Shown: positions 46,704 through 56,442 of the stretch, piece by piece
How positions within the stretch are numbered: the first letter of the stretch is position 1
Layout: each line of letters begins with the position of its first letter
DNA from: Marinilabiliales bacterium
GTDB lineage: Bacteria > Bacteroidota > Bacteroidia > Bacteroidales > ML635J-15
Length of the DNA: 64,000 nt
NCBI GenBank assembly: GCA_002869385.1
Contig: PKTB01000004.1
Span: forward strand, 325,773-389,772
Direction: 5' to 3'
The notes under the pieces: model-generated
Told to the model about the DNA's origin: nothing
Database searches by the model: none
What the model saw: the letters and a program-made list of their open reading frames with translations, nothing else
Position numbers and translations under genes: made by a program

Positions 46704-47108
46704 ATGAAGCCTCTTGAAGTAATAAGTAAGACAGTAAAAGTAAATAATACAGATGAACGTATTTTTAATTTCTTTGCCGATTTGCGAAATATTTCTCGAC
46801 TTGTTCCACCCGATGTTCAGGACTGGAATGCAACAGAAGATACTTGTAGTTTTGTTGTTAAGGGTCAGAAAATGGCTTTGAAAATTGTTGACAGAGAACC
46901 TTTTAAAACAATAAAGATTCAAGGAGATGATGGTTCGCCATATCAATTTACTCTATGGTTACAACTTAAAAGTCTTACAGCATACGAAACAGCTGTCAGC
47001 ATTGTAGTTCGTGCTGAACTAAATATGATGATGCGCGCTGCTGTAAAAAAACCATTACAACAAGGGGTCGATCAGATTGTCGATTACATGAAGATGTTAC
47101 CGTATTAA
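46704..47108 (+). CDS. SRPBCC (START-like) domain protein
   Basis: A 134-residue protein with the SRPBCC pattern: N-terminal strand and helices (DERIFNFFADLRNISRLVPPDV), a curved sheet, and a long C-terminal helix (PLQQGVDQIVDYMKML). These domains bind hydrophobic ligands; the ligand is unknown. It follows pyrE after 161 bp. Confidence 0.75.
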   Translation: MKPLEVISKTVKVNNTDERIFNFFADLRNISRLVPPDVQDWNATEDTCSFVVKGQKMALKIVDREPFKTIKIQGDDGSPYQFTLWLQLKSLTAYETAVSIVVRAELNMMMRAAVKKPLQQGVDQIVDYMKMLPY

Positions 47109-47135
47109 ACCTTTAATTAAGATATTATAAATATA

Positions 47136-47181
47136 AACCTCACGAAAGTTTTGATACTTGTGCGTTGACTTTCGTGGGGTT
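47136..47181. terminator. Palindromic repeat-type terminator, copy 1
   Basis: AACCTCACGAAAGT (47136-47149) pairs with ACTTTCGTGGGGTT (47168-47181), one wobble, around an 18-nt loop containing CTTGTGCGTTG. The same hairpin occurs at 47922-47973. It lies 28 bp after the SRPBCC gene. Confidence 0.7.
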
Positions 47182-47303
47182 AATAATATATCTTTCTTAC
47201 CTTACGACATGTGTTTTTATATACATTCTGATTAAAATAATAAATTATAGATTTTTTTAGTTATATTTAAGTCGTCGTTACTTATTAATTTAATATACTT
47301 ACT

Positions 47304-47882
47304 ATGAAAAAAATTGCATTTTTAGGCTTAATAGCTTTTCTGGCTATTGGCACTTACTCATGTTCCAGCACTGAGGCAGAAACAGAAACAAAAGAAAAAG
47401 AAGTTATTACAAAAAAAATTATGTATGATGTTCCAATTGTAAACTCAGACATTGTTACTGAAGAAGATTATGAGCAGGATTGGTTTTGGAATAATATGCC
47501 TGAGTCTGATTTAGACCGATTATTAACAAAGTTGTATGATAATGTAATTTCAGGTGAAACACAAGCATATTTGTATGATGTAACAGGGGATTACGAAGAG
47601 TTTGAAAAGATTCCTAAAGAAGACTTTGTAGAATATTTTGAGGAAGAATGGTTTATATATGAAACTATTCAAGAAACTGATGAGGCTGGAAATCTTATTG
47701 ATATTTCATTTAAACTACCCTTAGAAAAAAAACAGATAAAAGAACTTCGCTTTCTTGAAGAATGGTATTACGAAGGTGATGAATTTTGCAAAAGAGTTGT
47801 TGCTGTTGCTCCTGTTTTTGTAACAGATGTATCACAGAATATGAATATTCTATATTGGGTAGATATTAAAGATGTAAATTAA
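47304..47882 (+). CDS. Lipoprotein of unknown function
   Basis: The start gives a lipoprotein signal with lipobox YSC (Cys20). The mature part is very acidic (Glu/Asp-rich, e.g. EEDYEQDWFWNNMPESD, DYEEFEKIPKEDFVEYFEEE) and ends with IKELRFLEEWYYEGDEFCKRVVAVAPVF, faintly reminiscent of the GldN/PorN gliding-secretion proteins. That resemblance is weak and I do not assign a family. Single gene between two copies of a palindromic terminator. Confidence 0.65.
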   Translation: MKKIAFLGLIAFLAIGTYSCSSTEAETETKEKEVITKKIMYDVPIVNSDIVTEEDYEQDWFWNNMPESDLDRLLTKLYDNVISGETQAYLYDVTGDYEEFEKIPKEDFVEYFEEEWFIYETIQETDEAGNLIDISFKLPLEKKQIKELRFLEEWYYEGDEFCKRVVAVAPVFVTDVSQNMNILYWVDIKDVN

Positions 47883-47921
47883 AACATCTGTTATTATTAT
47901 TAACCCTACGAAAGTTATGTT

Positions 47922-47973
47922 ATAAACCCCACGAAAGTTTTGCTGCTTGAGCGTTGACTTTCGTGGGGTTTAT
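47922..47973. terminator. Palindromic repeat-type bidirectional terminator, copy 2
   Basis: A perfect 17-bp inverted repeat (47922-47938 with 47957-47973; core AAACCCCACGAAAGT) with an 18-nt loop CTTGAGCGTTG-type like copy 1. It separates two convergent genes. A third partial arm (AACCCTACGAAAGTTATG) lies at 47902-47919. Confidence 0.8.
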
Positions 47974-47985
47974 AATTTATATCGC

Positions 47986-50172
47986 TTATCTTACAACGCT
48001 AATTGTTTTACTTTCTTTATTATCAAATCTGATTATATAATTACCCGAATCTAATCCGGTAATATCTATTGTATTGTTATTATCAATTATTTGTGTCTCT
48101 AAAACAATTTGCCCACTGGTATTTAATATTGAAACAATTCCTTCGATATAATTATTTATTGTAATATAATCGCTAGCAGGATTTGGATAAATTGATATTT
48201 CGGTAGTTTTTAATTCTGAAGGTTCTACCGCAATTGTTTTTAATATTTCATTAGTACCATCAAAATCAGTTTGAGAAAGTCGATAATAAACTATGGTGTT
48301 TTTATTATCTGTTAATATGCTATAATTATTTTGATAATTGCATGTTCCATTACCATTGATTTCATCAATAATATTCCAGTTTTTTGTATCATAACTCATT
48401 TCAATAGTAAAAAAGTCGTTATTTATTTCTGCAGCAGTTGTCCATTCAAGTTCAGTATAAAGTTCATCAGATTTTGCAGTAAAATCTAATAATTCAACAG
48501 GGAGAGTATTTTCTCTGTTATCGAGATAAACCGCATCACCATAATATTTATTATTAGAATCATCTCTAATATATGCTTGTATTATATATTCACTATTTGA
48601 AATTATTTCTGTAATAAGTTTGAATAGGCTATTTAAATCTTCCTTTGACCCAATAGTTAAATATGACCAATATGTTGAATTTAATTTTTTATATCGATAG
48701 TTTCTGTTTGCAATTACAATTGCTCCGGGATTTGCTATATAACAATCAATACTGTGTTTGTTAAAATCCTGCTTAACAGGTGTTTCATTACTAACACTTA
48801 TATCTTGCCAGTAAAAATATGGTTTTCCCTGATTATTAGAAACCCACGGTTGAGCATCATTTTCGTTACCATCAATATTCCAGTTTGCGTGAAAATTGAA
48901 TTTGTTTTTAAACTGTTCTGTTGTAAGCCTGAAAATACTTTGATTGTTTGGATTATTATTATGTAAAATTGCTTCATTTGTAGTTCCAATTAGGGTTTTC
49001 TCCAAATCGAAATAACAATTAATAACTTCTGCATTTATACCATTTGTATAAATAAAACATCTTTCATTTTCAGTACGGCCAAATACAAAACCAGAAGCAT
49101 AACAATTTTCAATTGTTGATAAATCATCGTTACCGGCACAAAAAGCTGCTGAAATTTCGCTCTGTACAGATCCTGTGGAGTAGCAATTTAAAATTGTTGA
49201 TTCTGTGTTTTTGCCTGCAAAACCACCTGTATATCCAAGTTCACCTTTTACATTTCCTGAACAAAATGAATTTTGAATGTTATTATTTGTCATAGAGTGT
49301 CCAACAAATCCACCAATACGACCGAACCCAAAAACATCACCACTAGCATAGCATTTATTTATTGTTGAGTTAGATAAATCTCCAATCAACCCACCAACAT
49401 CGGTGTGATCATTATCAACTTTACCAGTTGCAAAGCAATTATATATATTGCCGGAATCGACACGTCCAATTAAACCCCCGGATTCGCTATATGAAAATAC
49501 ATTTGCTGCCGAATAAGAATTGGTAATATTTGAAGGATATAAACTTTGTCCTATCAGACCACCGGAAACTCTGTAACCATAAACACTTCCTGTAGTATAA
49601 CAGTTGTCAATATCTGATTGGTAATTGTTTCCAACAAGTAAACCTACACCGTATTCTTCACAGATTACTTTGCCATTATTGACAAATAAATTATTTAAAT
49701 TTGTATAAACATTGTAACCAATTAAGCCTGCTACCCATTTTTTACCTGAAATTGTACAGTATGAGATATTAATAGCTGTTATTTCTGCATTCATAACATA
49801 CCCGAATAATCCAACATATTCAGTTGCAGGTCTGTTAATTAGTAGATTTGAGATAGTATGTCCTTTACCATCATAATGACCTGTAAAATTGACATTTATA
49901 TTTCCGATAGGAGTTAAACCCATTGCTTCATCAGGAGTTGCAGGGTAGTTATCGTGATCACCTACATTTAAAAATTTGCTATCAGAAGCATCTATATCTG
50001 CAGTTTGAACAAAATAATGTTGCCAGTGATATGATGAGTTAGATAACTCAACTAAGTCATCATAAGTTTCAATAATAAAAGGTTTAGTTGGAGTTCCATA
50101 CCCACCAGAATAATTTTGTGCATTAAGTTGTAATGTGCTTATAACTAAAAGTGTGTAAATAATGTGTTTCAT
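47986..50172 (-). CDS. Secreted GLUG-motif protein with T9SS sorting domain
   Basis: I chose the ATG at 50172, which gives a signal peptide ending LQLNAQ. The N-terminal ~440 residues form a beta-helix-like repeat region with many GLUG motifs (GGLIG, GGFVGH followed by NCYSTGSV/KCYASGDV). After a linker comes an Ig-like segment (LPVELLDFTAKSDEL...) and a C-terminal T9SS type A sorting domain (SIYPNPASDYITINN to YIIRFDN). About 728 residues. A large surface or released protein, probably adhesive. Confidence 0.87.
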   Translation of the reverse strand: MKHIIYTLLVISTLQLNAQNYSGGYGTPTKPFIIETYDDLVELSNSSYHWQHYFVQTADIDASDSKFLNVGDHDNYPATPDEAMGLTPIGNINVNFTGHYDGKGHTISNLLINRPATEYVGLFGYVMNAEITAINISYCTISGKKWVAGLIGYNVYTNLNNLFVNNGKVICEEYGVGLLVGNNYQSDIDNCYTTGSVYGYRVSGGLIGQSLYPSNITNSYSAANVFSYSESGGLIGRVDSGNIYNCFATGKVDNDHTDVGGLIGDLSNSTINKCYASGDVFGFGRIGGFVGHSMTNNNIQNSFCSGNVKGELGYTGGFAGKNTESTILNCYSTGSVQSEISAAFCAGNDDLSTIENCYASGFVFGRTENERCFIYTNGINAEVINCYFDLEKTLIGTTNEAILHNNNPNNQSIFRLTTEQFKNKFNFHANWNIDGNENDAQPWVSNNQGKPYFYWQDISVSNETPVKQDFNKHSIDCYIANPGAIVIANRNYRYKKLNSTYWSYLTIGSKEDLNSLFKLITEIISNSEYIIQAYIRDDSNNKYYGDAVYLDNRENTLPVELLDFTAKSDELYTELEWTTAAEINNDFFTIEMSYDTKNWNIIDEINGNGTCNYQNNYSILTDNKNTIVYYRLSQTDFDGTNEILKTIAVEPSELKTTEISIYPNPASDYITINNYIEGIVSILNTSGQIVLETQIIDNNNTIDITGLDSGNYIIRFDNKESKTISVVR

Positions 50173-50210
50173 AATACTTTGTTTTAATGTTAGATATGAT
50201 AATCTGACAT

Positions 50211-50218
50211 CAAAACTA
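50211..50218 (-). promoter_or_regulatory. Promoter box TAGTTTTG for the GLUG protein
   Basis: An exact TAnnTTTG match on the minus strand (plus CAAAACTA), 38 bp before the chosen start codon, which supports that start. Confidence 0.5.
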
Positions 50219-50295
50219 TAGCCAAAACACATAAGAAAAGCACTATAACTAGTAAACGGTGGGAATTGATTATTTAACGGCTTAATTTATGATTA

Positions 50296-50994
50296 TCAGG
50301 CATTTGCCAAAACAGCTATACTAAGTTTTAATCCTGGAATATTTAGTAATGTTTCTCCACAAGCTTCCAAGGTTGATCCTGTCGTTACTACATCATCAAC
50401 TAAAATAACGTGCTTGTTTTCTATTTTTTTAGGATGTTGTATAAGAAATTTTCCTTAAACATTTTTCCACCTTTCTTCTCTTGTCATTTTTGTTTGTGTA
50501 ACAGTTTCAACATTTCTAATTAGTACATCAGTTAACATGGGAATATCAGTAACTTTTGAAATGCCCTCTCCAATCATTTCGCTTTGATTATAACCTCTTT
50601 GTTTTTGTCTTTTAGGGTGTAGGGGAACCGGTATTATATAATCAATATCTTTGAAGTTTTTAGATGAAAGCATTTCTGCTCCTAATTCTTTACCTAGAGC
50701 AATACCTATTTCAGGTTTCTTTTTATACTTTAGGCTATGTAGTAGTTTTCTGAATCGGCTTCCTTTGTGAAAATGAAATAAAGCAGTTGCTTTTTCTACT
50801 TTTATTCGACCGGTAAACATTAGTAAAATGTCATTAGATAGATCTTTACAATAATCTGTTCTTGGAATTTCATATAAGCATTTAATACAAATTGGGCCCT
50901 CGTTTTTCATAAGAGTTGATCCGCAAGCCTCACAAACATCCGGGAAAAGTAGAAACCAAAGGTCTTCAAGATATGTTTTTAGTATAGCCAACAC
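50296..50994 (-). CDS. comF: ComF-family amidophosphoribosyltransferase-like protein (in-frame TAA)
   Basis: The N-terminal zinc ribbon has CEAC and CIKC (Cys21, 24, 36, 39). The phosphoribosyltransferase domain follows with YIIPVPLHPKRQKQRGYNQSE, TQTKMTREERWKNV and the PRPP loop ILVDDVVTTGSTLEAC. A TAA (plus-strand 50455-50457) interrupts WKNV-stop-GKF, where Glu is usual (NVEGxF), removing the PRPP loop from the truncated product. Reconstructed length is 232 residues, normal. ComF proteins function in DNA uptake in competent bacteria; in Bacteroidota the role is less certain. Confidence 0.88.
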
Positions 50995-51095
50995 AAAGTT
51001 TTAATGGATACTAAAGATACAATTTTTTTTGATTTTATGGAATTTATAAAAAACCTGTATCCAAGTATCGAAAATTAACTTAAAAACTTAAAATT

Positions 51096-52988
51096 ATGAA
51101 CACAAAGATTTTTTTAATAGGACTTTTTTCAGTTTTCTTTGCAGCTTTTGCTTCCGCTGCAACAATAGAAGGTAGTGTTAGTGATAACTCTACTGGAAGC
51201 TCAATTAAAGGCGCAGAAGTAAAACTGTATAAAATGGGAATTATAATCAGAACAGTAGAAACAGATAAGGTAGGCATGTTTAGTTTTGAAAATCTGGAAG
51301 CAGGACCTTATAATGTTAAAGTTAATGCTGCAGGTTATGATGAGTATTATCAGAAAAATATCATTCTGGAAGATGGTGATTTTCATAGAATGACAATTTT
51401 TATGGACGCTGAACAAATTGCTGTTGTATCAGAAGTTAAACCTTTAGAGTATTTGGAAGTTGAAGAAGAAGCCGATTGTTCATAAATAAGAGATAACAGA
51501 TCTTACAACAAACAATCGGTAGGGGGTGCTTATACGGGATATCCGACAACTACCGCATCATATGATGGCATTGTTGAGCATAATACAGAATCATATGATT
51601 ATATTGAGGAAAACGGCTTTAAAGATGTGGTTAACGATCCATTATCAACTTTTTCAATAGATGTTGACAGAGCTTCTTATGCAAATGTTCGTCGATTTAT
51701 CAATAACTCTCAAATGCCTTATGCAGATGCCGTTAGAGTTGAAGAAATGATAAATTATTTTGATTATGATTATGAAAATCCAAGCGGTGAACATCCATTT
51801 GCAACACATCTTGAAATGGGAGATTGCCCATGGAATGAGAACTCAAAATTGTTAATGATTGGTATTCAGGGTGAAGAAATGGATAGTGAAGAAATACCAC
51901 CTTGTAATTTAGTTTTCTTAATTGATGTTAGTGGTTCAATGAACTCTGAGAATAAACTAGGATTACTTAAGAAATCATTTAGATTATTAGTAGATAAATT
52001 AAGACCTGAAGACAGAGTATCAATTGTTGTTTATGCAGGTGCTGCAGGATGTGTGCTTCCTTCAACAAGTGGTAAAGATAAAGCTAAAATACTCGCATCA
52101 TTGGATAAACTTACAGCTGGTGGTTCTACAGCTGGTGGCGCTGGAATTAAATTAGCCTACGAAATTGCAGTAGAGAACTTTATCGAAGGTGGAAATAACA
52201 GAGTTATTCTTGCTACTGATGGCGACTTTAATGTTGGTGCAAGTAGTGATGGTGAAATGGAAAGACTAATTGAAAAGAAAAGAGACCTTGGCGTTTACTT
52301 AACAGTTCTTGGATTTGGTATGGGTAACTATAAAGATTCAAAAATGGAGAAATTATCAAATAAAGGTAATGGTAATTACGCTTATATTGATAATATTATG
52401 GAATCAAACAAAATCTTTGGTCAGGAACTTTGGGGAACTCTTTATACTATTGCAAAAGATGTTAAAATTCAGATTGAATTTAATCCTGGTAAAGTTAAAG
52501 AATATCGTCTGATTGGTTATGAAAACAGAATGTTAAATAAAGAAGATTTTAATGACGATAAAAAAGATGCCGGTGAAATCGGAAGTGGTCATACTGTTAC
52601 AGCAATATATGAAATTGTTCTAGCTGATGGTGGAGAATCTTCAAATAGTGTAGACCCTTTAAATTATCAGTCAACATCTGTTGTAAAAAGCAATGATATT
52701 ATGACATTGAAAATCAGATATAAAAAACCGGATCAGGATTTTAGCAGACTGATTACCAGAAAAGTAACTGAAAAAGATTTGGAGAAAAAGTCTAACTCCA
52801 AGAACTTTATGTTAGCAGTTTCTGTTGCAGAATTTGGAATGCTTTTGAGAGATTCAGAATTCAAAGGAAGTGCAAGTTATGACCATGTTTTACTTTGGGC
52901 TAAGAGAGCTAAAGGGGAAGATACTTATTGATATATTGCAGAATTTATAACTCTTGTTGAGAAAGCTAAGCTTTTGGCAGATTTGTAA
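51096..52988 (+). CDS. von Willebrand factor type A protein, YfbK-like (two in-frame stops)
   Basis: A signal peptide is followed by a carboxypeptidase-regulatory-like domain (residues ~22-110), a linker, the YfbK N-domain (DPLSTFSIDVDRASYANVRRF), a VWA domain with MIDAS motif DVSGSM (~275) and RVILATDGDFNVG, and the C-terminal DUF3520-type domain. A TAA at 51483-51485 lies in the linker, and a TGA at 52929-52931 replaces the conserved Gly of TYGYIAEF near the end. The true stop is at 52986. Total about 630 codons. Probably an extracytoplasmic metal-dependent adhesion or assembly protein. Confidence 0.85.
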
Positions 52989-53008
52989 AATATATAAAAT
53001 AGATAATT

Positions 53009-53040
53009 AAAAAAGGGGCTTTATTTTAAGCCCCTTTTTT
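53009..53040. terminator. Bidirectional terminator
   Basis: AAAAAAGGGGCTT (53009-53021) and AAGCCCCTTTTTT (53028-53040) form a perfect 13-bp hairpin with A and T tracts on both sides, between convergent genes. Confidence 0.9.
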
Positions 53041-53057
53041 AATTAATTTTAATTGTT

Positions 53058-54356
53058 TTATTCAGGTTTAATACCTAATTCTTTTTCATATTCTGCTAGT
53101 TTTTTTTCTAACTCATCTATTCTTTTATTAGATTCTTGTAAGGCAACTGTTAAGAGTGAAATATATTCATAAAGCTTAATCCCGTCGCCGGTTTCATCAA
53201 CAATAATTTCAGGAGAATCTTCAGCAATTAAACCAAAAGTTTGAGGCATAAGCTCATCTCCTGTTTTATTTCCAGCAGTATCGGTGATTTCACGAACAGG
53301 GTTATAAGTTACAACATCAAGATTTAGGAATTCATTATACAGATTGTTTCTTTCAACAGTTGTTAATGAAGTAATATTTGTTTTCCATTTTTTCGATGAG
53401 AGAGAAACAAAAGAATTTGCATATCCTCTCCACCATGCTTGTGTTGATGTTCCTAAAAACCCATACAAATGTGTTGACGGGACTATGGTTGGTTCTGATG
53501 ACGTTCCTACACCTAAATCATTAATGATAATGTTTTTATTTGCATCATTATCAGGTTTAAAAGTAATATCTCCATTGGAGTCAATTATCATTCTTTGTAC
53601 CATTGTACTACTTGATGGTCTTGTATAGAAAGATAATTTTGAAGCATTATTATTAGAAGTTCCATTCTCTCTTACACCCTCTATCATACAAATATCAGCA
53701 GGGTCTGTTGCATTTTGCATTGCTGCAAAGATTATATTACCACCTTGCCATTCAGCAAGAGAAGTTTCTTGACACCAAAGATATACCCATGGATTATCTT
53801 TATATAGCGATGTTCCTGATCCGGAATATCCGGCTTCATTTTGAACCACTAATCTCCCATTATTGACAGTCAACTTACCCCAAGCATCACCAGAACCAAT
53901 ACCGACATTTCCTGATGATTCAATATGCATACGTTCGGTATTATTTGTTTTGAACATCAAATCCTGAGAATCTGTTGTGCCAATAAAATCTGTTGTTGAG
54001 TTTGTTCCTGTATTTCCAGAAAGTAACCAAGCATCTTTATCAGAGCATAATCTTAACCATTTTGAATCTGATGTACTCCAGTAATAATATCCCGGACTTA
54101 CTTCGTTTGGTGAACTACCTGCTGTTGAAGTGTTATAAATTAGTAAAGTGTTCAATGGAGAACTTACAGTTGTATTATCTGTTGCACCTGTAAGTGCAAT
54201 TCTTGGTAGTAAAACTCCCTTATCTGAGGATTGAACTTCAAGAATTGAAGAAGCATCAGGTGTAATAGGAGTTTCAGAAATGCAAACATTTTGAGCAACT
54301 AAAAAGCTGCTGACACATGTAGCCAAAAAGGCTGCTAAAAAGATTTTCTTATTCAT
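53058..54356 (-). CDS. Secreted protein with C-terminal S74 (endosialidase-type) intramolecular chaperone domain
   Basis: A signal peptide (ending FLVAQ) precedes a motif typical of Bacteroidota fibre-like proteins, DASSILEVQSSDKGVLLPR. The middle has short fibre repeats (MHIESSGNVGIGSG, MIIDSNGDITF). The C-terminal ~110 residues are an S74 domain (SSKKWKTNITSL, FGLIAEDSPEII, LYEYISLLTVALQE) ending in a trimerising coiled coil (KRIDELEKKLAEYEKEL). At residue 25 the usual NVGI reads NVCI (TGC, plus-strand 54282-54284), one G to T step from GGC. Likely a trimeric surface fibre. Confidence 0.83.
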   Translation of the reverse strand: MNKKIFLAAFLATCVSSFLVAQNVCISETPITPDASSILEVQSSDKGVLLPRIALTGATDNTTVSSPLNTLLIYNTSTAGSSPNEVSPGYYYWSTSDSKWLRLCSDKDAWLLSGNTGTNSTTDFIGTTDSQDLMFKTNNTERMHIESSGNVGIGSGDAWGKLTVNNGRLVVQNEAGYSGSGTSLYKDNPWVYLWCQETSLAEWQGGNIIFAAMQNATDPADICMIEGVRENGTSNNNASKLSFYTRPSSSTMVQRMIIDSNGDITFKPDNDANKNIIINDLGVGTSSEPTIVPSTHLYGFLGTSTQAWWRGYANSFVSLSSKKWKTNITSLTTVERNNLYNEFLNLDVVTYNPVREITDTAGNKTGDELMPQTFGLIAEDSPEIIVDETGDGIKLYEYISLLTVALQESNKRIDELEKKLAEYEKELGIKPE

Positions 54357-54381
54357 AAAAACATGATTTGATTGCTAGTTA

Positions 54382-54389
54382 CAAAAGTA
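54382..54389 (-). promoter_or_regulatory. Promoter box TACTTTTG for the S74 protein
   Basis: An exact TAnnTTTG match on the minus strand (plus CAAAAGTA), 25 bp before the start codon. Confidence 0.6.
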
Positions 54390-54439
54390 AGAAAATTAAG
54401 TAAATAAATTCCATAATATTTTTATTGTTGTTAATTTTT

Positions 54440-54447
54440 TAAATTTG
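54440..54447 (+). promoter_or_regulatory. Promoter box TAAATTTG for the GSCFA gene
   Basis: An exact TAnnTTTG match 23 bp before the ATG, divergent from the S74 gene promoter. Confidence 0.5.
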
Positions 54448-54470
54448 TAAGTATAAAATTCAAAAGAATA

Positions 54471-55445
54471 ATGAAGTTAATTACCAAAATTGAAGTTACA
54501 AAATTTGATTTTAGTATTTCTCACAATACTTTAATTGGTTTTACAGGATCTTGTTTTGCTGAAAACATTGGCAATAAGCTAGATAATCTAAAATTTAAAG
54601 TGCAGGTTAATCCTCTTGGAATAAACTATAACCCACTCTCCTTAGGCCAATCTATTAAAAGAATCATTAATCAAAATCTTATTACAGAAAACGATTTGTT
54701 TTTAGCAAATGATTTATGGAATAGTTATGATTTTCACTCAAAGTTCTCGTCAAAAAATAAAGATGAGGCAATAGAAAAGATAAACGACGCTGTTTTAAAT
54801 TCACATCAATTTCTTAAATCAGCAGATTATTTATTTATAAGTTTTGGCACTTCTTATGTTTATAAATTAAAGTCCGGTAATATTGTTTCAAATTGTAATA
54901 AACAAGCAGATAATAATTTTGAAAGGATATTGCTTACAACTGAAGAAATCGTTGAATTTTGGTTACAATTATTAAAAGAAATTAAGGAATTTAATCCAAA
55001 ATTAAAGCTGGTTTTTACTATTAGTCCGATACGACATAAAAGGGACGGATTTATAGCCAATCAATTAAGCAAGTCGATTCTGTTTGTTGCGGTTAATCAA
55101 CTTAAGTCTAAGTTTGATAATGTTTATTATTTTCCATCTTATGAAATTATGATGGATGAATTAAGGGATTATAGATTTTATAAAGAGGATATGATCCACC
55201 CTTCAGAATTAGCTGTTGATTACATATTGGAACGTTTTGGAGACACTTTTTTTGGTGATGAAACAAAGGAAATAAATAAGAAAATTAGTAAAATTTTGGC
55301 TGCATTGAACCACAGGCCATTTAATACAGATTTGAGTAATTATAAAGAGCATTTAGAGAATGTTTTGCATGATATAGAAGATTTGGAAAGACAATATCCA
55401 TACCTGAAATTAAATGCTGAGAAAAAGCAAATAGAACCTTCTTAA
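54471..55445 (+). CDS. GSCFA-domain protein
   Basis: This 324-residue protein has the eponymous FTGSCFAENIG (~25-35) and NPLGINYNPLS, followed by LFISFGTSYVYK and VFTISPIRHKRDG, and DMIHPSELAVDYI near the C-terminus. The Ser of GSCFA and the D-x-x-H near the end resemble the catalytic pattern of SGNH hydrolases. No signal peptide, so cytoplasmic. Substrate unknown; it may deacylate a sugar or lipid intermediate. Confidence 0.88.
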   Translation: MKLITKIEVTKFDFSISHNTLIGFTGSCFAENIGNKLDNLKFKVQVNPLGINYNPLSLGQSIKRIINQNLITENDLFLANDLWNSYDFHSKFSSKNKDEAIEKINDAVLNSHQFLKSADYLFISFGTSYVYKLKSGNIVSNCNKQADNNFERILLTTEEIVEFWLQLLKEIKEFNPKLKLVFTISPIRHKRDGFIANQLSKSILFVAVNQLKSKFDNVYYFPSYEIMMDELRDYRFYKEDMIHPSELAVDYILERFGDTFFGDETKEINKKISKILAALNHRPFNTDLSNYKEHLENVLHDIEDLERQYPYLKLNAEKKQIEPS

Positions 55446-55509
55446 ATCTTTTTTCTATTGAACATTGTAAAGCATAATTCGTTTTACTGTAAATAAAAAT
55501 ATTTATCTT

Positions 55510-55938
55510 ATGAAACGAATATTCAATATATCATATAACAAGAAACTTGTTGATATTTGGTTGCTTGTATTGAGAGTTTTAGTTGGAGCATTGATGCTTA
55601 CTCATGCTTTGCCAAAGTTTAACCTTTTAATTTCTGGCAATGAAATTAATTTCCCGGACCCTATAGGTTTGGGGTCGGGATTATCATTTTTCCTAATTGT
55701 TTTTGCTGAATTTGTATGTTCAATATTTATTATTGTTGGGTTTGGCACAAGAATCTCAACAATTCCTCTGATAATTGCAATGTTTGTTGCAGCATTTGTA
55801 TTTCATGCTAATGATCCTTTTTCTTCAAAAGAAATGGCAATATTGTATTTATTGATATATTTGACATTACTATTTACTGGAAGTGGAAAAATTTCTGTTG
55901 ATTATTTAATTCAGAAAATGAACAGAAAAAACAAATAA
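55510..55938 (+). CDS. DoxX-family membrane protein
   Basis: This 142-residue protein has four membrane helices and the family pattern LLVLRVLVGALMLTHALPKF, PIGLGSGLSF, FAEFVCSIFIIVGFGTRI and HANDPFSSKE. DoxX proteins are linked to thiosulfate or redox metabolism in a few species but most are uncharacterised. The next gene begins 8 bp downstream. Confidence 0.87.
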   Translation: MKRIFNISYNKKLVDIWLLVLRVLVGALMLTHALPKFNLLISGNEINFPDPIGLGSGLSFFLIVFAEFVCSIFIIVGFGTRISTIPLIIAMFVAAFVFHANDPFSSKEMAILYLLIYLTLLFTGSGKISVDYLIQKMNRKNK

Positions 55939-55946
55939 TATATTAC

Positions 55947-56357
55947 ATGAAATTATTAATGATTTACACAACAAAATTTGCTTATAAACCAACAGTAAAA
56001 ACGTTGGAGTCGATGCCTGATTTTAAAGACAAAGTGGAGTTTAAAAATATTCAGACCGCATTTATACAAGTGGAAAAAGAAGATGAGGAAAGAGAGACAG
56101 AAGTTATTAAAAAACTCTTGAAAAATCTGAAATGGATTGCATGAAAAAACTCTACAAAACACATTATATTACATTCATTTGCACATTTGTCTGAAAGTAA
56201 AGCCGAGCCGGATTTTACTAAATCATTATTTGATAAAGTAGAAGAACGATTGGTAAATACAAATTATACAGTTAATCAAACACCTTTTGGTTATTTTCTC
56301 GATTTAGACATTAATGCACCCGGATTTTCATTAGCTCGAGTTTTTAAATCATTTTAG
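55947..56357 (+). CDS. Stand-alone archaeal ThrRS-type editing domain (in-frame TGA)
   Basis: The protein resembles the N-terminal editing domain of archaeal threonyl-tRNA synthetase: MKLLMIYTTKFAYKPTVK, ILHSFAHLSESKAEPDF and TPFGYFLDLDINAPGFSLARVF. In archaea this DTD-like domain removes mis-attached serine from tRNA-Thr. A TGA at 56142-56144 interrupts KWIA-stop-KNSTKHI; Arg or Gly is expected. Reconstructed length is 136 residues, a complete domain with no synthetase attached, so it would act in trans. It follows DoxX by 8 bp. Confidence 0.8.
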
Positions 56358-56408
56358 CGTAAGAGTATTATTTCATGTTCACATTGTTGTTTATGTCATA
56401 AAATTTGT

Positions 56409-56416
56409 TATTTTTG
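56409..56416 (+). promoter_or_regulatory. Promoter with TTG and TATTTTTG boxes
   Basis: TATTTTTG matches the -7 consensus; a TTG at 56387-56389 lies 19 bp upstream, the expected -33 spacing. The ATG is 26 bp downstream. Confidence 0.65.
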
Positions 56417-56442
56417 ATAAAACAAAACTGCACCGGTACCTT

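Noticed and set aside
52920..52935. TGA at 52929 as selenocysteine codon
   Set aside because: The position is a conserved Gly in the YfbK family, not Cys, and no downstream selenocysteine-type hairpin is seen; the following hairpin at 53009 is a terminator.
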